64,000 nt of DNA, taken from assembly GCF_021432385.1 (NCBI RefSeq), contig NZ_JAEACT010000005.1:62001-126000 (forward strand), written 5' to 3'. The position numbers were made by a program, and so were the translations under genes. Below, one piece after another: positions 61,318 to 64,000 of this stretch. Below the pieces are notes generated by a model. It saw nothing but the letters and a program-made list of their open reading frames with translations. It did not search any database and had not been told where the DNA came from. Each line of letters starts with the position of its first letter. Positions within the stretch are counted from its first letter, which is position 1. This stretch comes from Clostridium hydrogenum. Its GTDB lineage: Bacteria; Bacillota; Clostridia; Clostridiales; Clostridiaceae.

Positions 61318-62208
61318 TTGGATATATTAAAAGTTAAAGGAAATACTTATTGCATTGATACTGGAATGACCTACATTCCTTTTTATAAAATTAATCAAGA
61401 AGAAATTGTTATGTTGGATACAGGCTTGAAAAAAGGTGAGCGTGATGGTATCGAGAGGGTTTTGGAAGATAATAATTTTAGAGTTAGAGGTATTTTAAAT
61501 AGTCATGCTCATATAGACCATATTGGAAATAATGCATATTTAAAAAATAAATATAAATCAATAATTGCAATGTCTGACTGTGAAGCTATTATTTGCAGTT
61601 CTGAAATTAAGCTTAAGCTTTATTATGAAAGTCAAACCTTAAGGAGTTTAAAGGAAAATTGCAGTCATATGATTTGTAAAACAGATATCAGTATAGCTGA
61701 AAATCAACATGAGGTATCATTATGTGGTGTTAATTTTAGAATTCTTCATACACCAGGTCACAGTCCAGATCATATATGCAGCATTACGCCTGATGATGTT
61801 GCATACTTAGGGGATACACTTATAAGTTATGAAGTAATGAGAGGATCTAAAATGCCTTATGCATACATACTAAGTGAAGATATGAAAAGTAAGGCTAAGC
61901 TTTATGATTTGAAATGCAGTAAGTATGTGGTAGCACATAAAGGAATGTATAATGATATTACAAAGTTAATAGATGATAATATGGATTTTTATGAAAGTAA
62001 AGCAATGAGGATATATGAGCTAATAGATGAACCAATGACAATGGAAGATATTATGAAGGCGGTTATTAAAAGTTTTGCAATTAAGGTAAAGGATATGCAT
62101 AAGTATTATGTTATTGAAAGAATGTTAAAGTCTTATGTAGAATATTTATATGATATAGAGAAGCTTAAGCTGATTATGGAAAATGGATTTCTTAAGTATA
62201 CTAAATAA
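61318..62208 (+). CDS. MBL-fold metallo-hydrolase
   Basis: This 296-residue protein starts at TTG with GGAAGGGGAAATTC upstream. It has the metallo-beta-lactamase motif HAHIDHIG in NSHAHIDHIGN, a third His in LHTPGHSPDHI, the bridging Asp in YLGDTLISY and a last His in VVAHKGMY. All the zinc ligands of the fold are present. The substrate is unknown; glyoxalase II-like and others share the fold. The C-terminal 70 residues look like a winged helix, as in several clostridial MBL proteins. Confidence 0.85.
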   Translation: MDILKVKGNTYCIDTGMTYIPFYKINQEEIVMLDTGLKKGERDGIERVLEDNNFRVRGILNSHAHIDHIGNNAYLKNKYKSIIAMSDCEAIICSSEIKLKLYYESQTLRSLKENCSHMICKTDISIAENQHEVSLCGVNFRILHTPGHSPDHICSITPDDVAYLGDTLISYEVMRGSKMPYAYILSEDMKSKAKLYDLKCSKYVVAHKGMYNDITKLIDDNMDFYESKAMRIYELIDEPMTMEDIMKAVIKSFAIKVKDMHKYYVIERMLKSYVEYLYDIEKLKLIMENGFLKYTK

Positions 62209-62310
62209 AACATAGCCTAAAAAATTAATAGTTACGGCTAAAGATACGTATTTTGTTTTTCAATATTTAAGAATCAAGGACTGCCGAACTAACAGTATTT
62301 AATATGTAAT

Positions 62311-62557
62311 TATTGTGAACCTTTATTCAGAGTACAGAGTACAGATGACAGAGTACAGTTAAGGATGATTTACCTTTCCTTACGTCAGATAAATCTTAAA
62401 CTTATATGCTGTTCAGCTCTGCTGAACAACATTAATTCCACGATTGCGTAAGCAATCAAAAACTAAGTTTTAAGATTTTCTGTAGCAAAGAGGAAGAAAA
62501 GCATCCTTCACTGTACTCTGTACTCTGTCAACTGTACTCTGAATAATGGTTCGCAAT
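62311..62557. repeat. MITE-like repeat family 1, copy 3
   Basis: This is the longest copy, in the same orientation as copy 2, with left end TATTGTGAACCTTTATTCAG and right end GAATAATGGTTCGCAATA. It has the same internal order: GATTTACC hairpin, TGAACAACATTAA, palindrome GATTGCGTAAGCAATC, then a decayed GATTTTC hairpin. It lies in the 536-bp gap between the MBL gene and the deacetylase gene; the remainder of the gap is AT-rich with no gene. Confidence 0.85.
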
Positions 62558-62744
62558 ATTTAAGATTTGTATATTAAATTTTTGTGCGACAGCTCCTTTT
62601 TTATCTATATACAAAAAAATTACATTTTAAGATAAAAAGTGTAACCAATTTGTAATTAAAAGGACGAAAATTCGTAACCTATATTGTCGTTATTAGTGAT
62701 AGATTATAAGTGGTTGTAAAATTGCTTAAGAGGTGATATTAATA

Positions 62745-63653
62745 ATGACAAGTGTTGAGGTAAAAAGGAATAAAAATAAAACGAAAAGAACTATAATCCG
62801 TGTAAGTATTAGGATATTATTGGTTTTATTGCTGATAAGTGCATTAATATCAATTAAAGATACATATTTTAGTAAAAAACTTAACAGACCTGTAAGTGCA
62901 GCAAATAGTATAAAAAAGCATACACCTAAACCAAAGAAAAATAATCCAATAGTAAAGAATGCTGTTGTAATGCGAAATCAAAAAACAGATGATGGCGTAA
63001 AAGTAGAGGATGCCTTCGTTAAAGATGGTAAGAAAACTGCATATTTAACTTTTGATGATGGGCCATCAACTACTGTAACCCCTAAAATACTAGATACATT
63101 AAAGCAATATAATGTACATGCTACATTTTTTTTGATTGGAAAATGCATAGAGGAGAATAATCAAAGTATAAACGTAGTTCGTAGAATTTATGATGAAGGA
63201 AATGCTATTGGAAATCATTCCTACAGTCATGATATGAGAATATTATTCCCTAACAATGCAATTAACGTACAGACTTTTATGGGTGAAGTGGACAAGACTG
63301 AGAGCATTTTAAAAGGCATTTTTGGACAAGATTTTTTTGCTAGACCTTTAAGAGTTCCTGGTGGATATATGTCTAGACAACATTATAATGATCCAAATTT
63401 AGGTAAATTTGACAAAGCTATTAAAGATGATAATTTTGCAAGCATAGATTGGACAGCTTATGGCTTTGACGCTGAGGGTAGACCTAAAAATTATCTTGAA
63501 ATATTCAATAATATAAAGAGAACTGTAGGCAACCAACAAAAGGTAGTTATTTTAATGCATGATACTTATGGAAAAGAACAAACAGCAAAAGCATTACCTT
63601 TAGTAATACAATACTTAAAAGCTCAGGGATATGAATTTAAAACACTAAAATAA
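62745..63653 (+). CDS. Membrane-anchored polysaccharide deacetylase (NodB domain)
   Basis: This 302-residue protein starts at the ATG after GAGGTGATATTAATA. It has an N-terminal hydrophobic anchor (~20-42), a basic linker, then the CE4 deacetylase: YLTFDDGPSTTVTPKILD (catalytic Asp and metal Asp), GNHSYSHDMR (H-x3-H metal ligands), RPLRVPGGYMSRQ and a late VVILMHDTYGKEQT. It probably removes acetyl groups from peptidoglycan or other surface glycans, giving lysozyme resistance. Confidence 0.9.
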   Translation: MTSVEVKRNKNKTKRTIIRVSIRILLVLLLISALISIKDTYFSKKLNRPVSAANSIKKHTPKPKKNNPIVKNAVVMRNQKTDDGVKVEDAFVKDGKKTAYLTFDDGPSTTVTPKILDTLKQYNVHATFFLIGKCIEENNQSINVVRRIYDEGNAIGNHSYSHDMRILFPNNAINVQTFMGEVDKTESILKGIFGQDFFARPLRVPGGYMSRQHYNDPNLGKFDKAIKDDNFASIDWTAYGFDAEGRPKNYLEIFNNIKRTVGNQQKVVILMHDTYGKEQTAKALPLVIQYLKAQGYEFKTLK

Positions 63654-63668
63654 GATATATTTTATTGG

Positions 63669-63714
63669 CTATGTTTTAAATAAGTGTTGATTTTGACACT
63701 TGTTTAAAACATAG
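63669..63714. repeat. Palindromic repeat family 3, copy B
   Basis: CTATGTTTTAAATAAGTGT (63669-63687) pairs with ACACTTGTTTAAAACATAG (63696-63714), one wobble. It lies 16 bp after the deacetylase stop and is followed by TCATTTTAT, so it may act as its terminator. Copy A is at 34459-34505. Confidence 0.7.
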
Positions 63715-63723
63715 TCATTTTAT

Positions 63724-63823
63724 AGATATACCAGCTCAACTATTAAAATTCATGTGAACCATAATGCCTAGAAGACGGCATTTTGGTACAAATGAATTTT
63801 AAGTTTCGAGATGGTATATCTTT
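63724..63823. repeat. Palindromic repeat family 2, copy B
   Basis: The outer arms GATATACC and GGTATATC are inverted repeats; the centre reads CCATAATGCCTAGAAGACGG then CATTTTGGTACAAATG. It aligns with 27806-27907 over its full length. Confidence 0.75.
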
Positions 63824-63929
63824 ATTAAATAAAAATTTAATAGTTTTTAATTACACAAGCATATATTATATAATAGCGGAAATAAAGATAAACTGCTTAA
63901 ATTTCATTTATAATCCGGGGGTGTAAAAG

Positions 63930-64000
63930 ATGGACAAGAAAGTATATTTATCTAACGAAGATAAAAAGATTTGCGGTGTATGTGGAGGAATTGCGGAATA
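63930..64000 (+). CDS. PspC-domain protein, N-terminal part (cut by window end)
   Basis: The ATG at 63930 follows GGGGGTG. The visible 23 residues read KKVYLSNEDKKICGVCGGIA, the beginning of a PspC domain (typically RS-DDR-IaGVCGGiA), which goes on into a membrane span. The rest is outside the window. Confidence 0.8.
   Translation, partial: MDKKVYLSNEDKKICGVCGGIAE

Overview
The window is AT-rich, uses strong GGAGG-type ribosome binding sites, and carries clostridial gene families (class II GalT, DHA2 exporters, DUF1097, GT51, PspC, PucR). It fits a solventogenic or gut-type Clostridium sensu stricto chromosome. This assignment is inference from gene content; no rRNA or intact tRNA is present.

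Layout. (1) 1-14.2 kb is an accretion zone at a tRNA-Arg(CCU) gene. Two 3'-tRNA fragments in the same orientation (10147-10194 and 14112-14157) look like att sites. The outer, apparently younger element (window start to ~10.2 kb) carries a possible II/X-family replication protein end, an orphan MNT nucleotidyltransferase, two small DNA-binding proteins, a TIR/deoxyribosyltransferase-like protein, a GmrSD (DUF262-DUF1524) restriction enzyme, an HTH/nuclease-like gene pair and a divergent tyrosine recombinase. The older element (10.2-14.2 kb) is decayed prophage: an integrase remnant and a frameshifted LL-H-type holin. Its cargo is a secreted bacteriocin-like protein with a small membrane protein, and an XRE-TPR regulator followed by a 48-residue exported-peptide gene that resembles an RRNPP quorum-sensing pair.

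(2) 14.3-34.2 kb is a drug and peptide resistance and signalling region. It holds DHA2 and MFS exporters, a DrrAB-like ABC transporter with AraC and GyrI-like proteins, Nudix, TetR, MerR-TipAS, an NMAD3 protein, a response regulator/BcrAB-like ABC/histidine kinase set, and a second ABC transporter with a GT51 glycosyltransferase. Several genes here are broken (MerR, MFS, DUF2268).

(3) 34.5-42.8 kb is sugar metabolism: galR-galK-galT with candidate TTTTAGTAAAA operators, then a xylulokinase, DUF4867 and fucose/arabinose-isomerase-like operon. (4) 42.8-51.5 kb holds housekeeping and accessory genes: an MCP, a YihY-type protein, Uma2, a YeiH/LysR divergent pair and a DinG-like helicase.

(5) 51.6-60.2 kb is the most unusual part: a PucR-type regulator divergent from an operon of two multi-domain Fe-S/flavin oxidoreductases, a PhlG/phloretin-hydrolase-family zinc hydrolase with all four expected metal ligands, a DUF1097 membrane protein and a flavodoxin-fold reductase with a zinc ribbon. 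I read it as a candidate anaerobic polyphenol/aromatic reduction and C-C cleavage system; the substrate is unknown. (6) 60.4-64 kb holds an esterase, an MBL hydrolase, a polysaccharide deacetylase and the start of a PspC-domain gene.

Non-coding repeats are prominent. A ~120-250 bp MITE-like family with CAGAGTACAG ends is present in four copies, one of which supplies the 3' end of a histidine kinase gene. There are also two smaller palindromic families.
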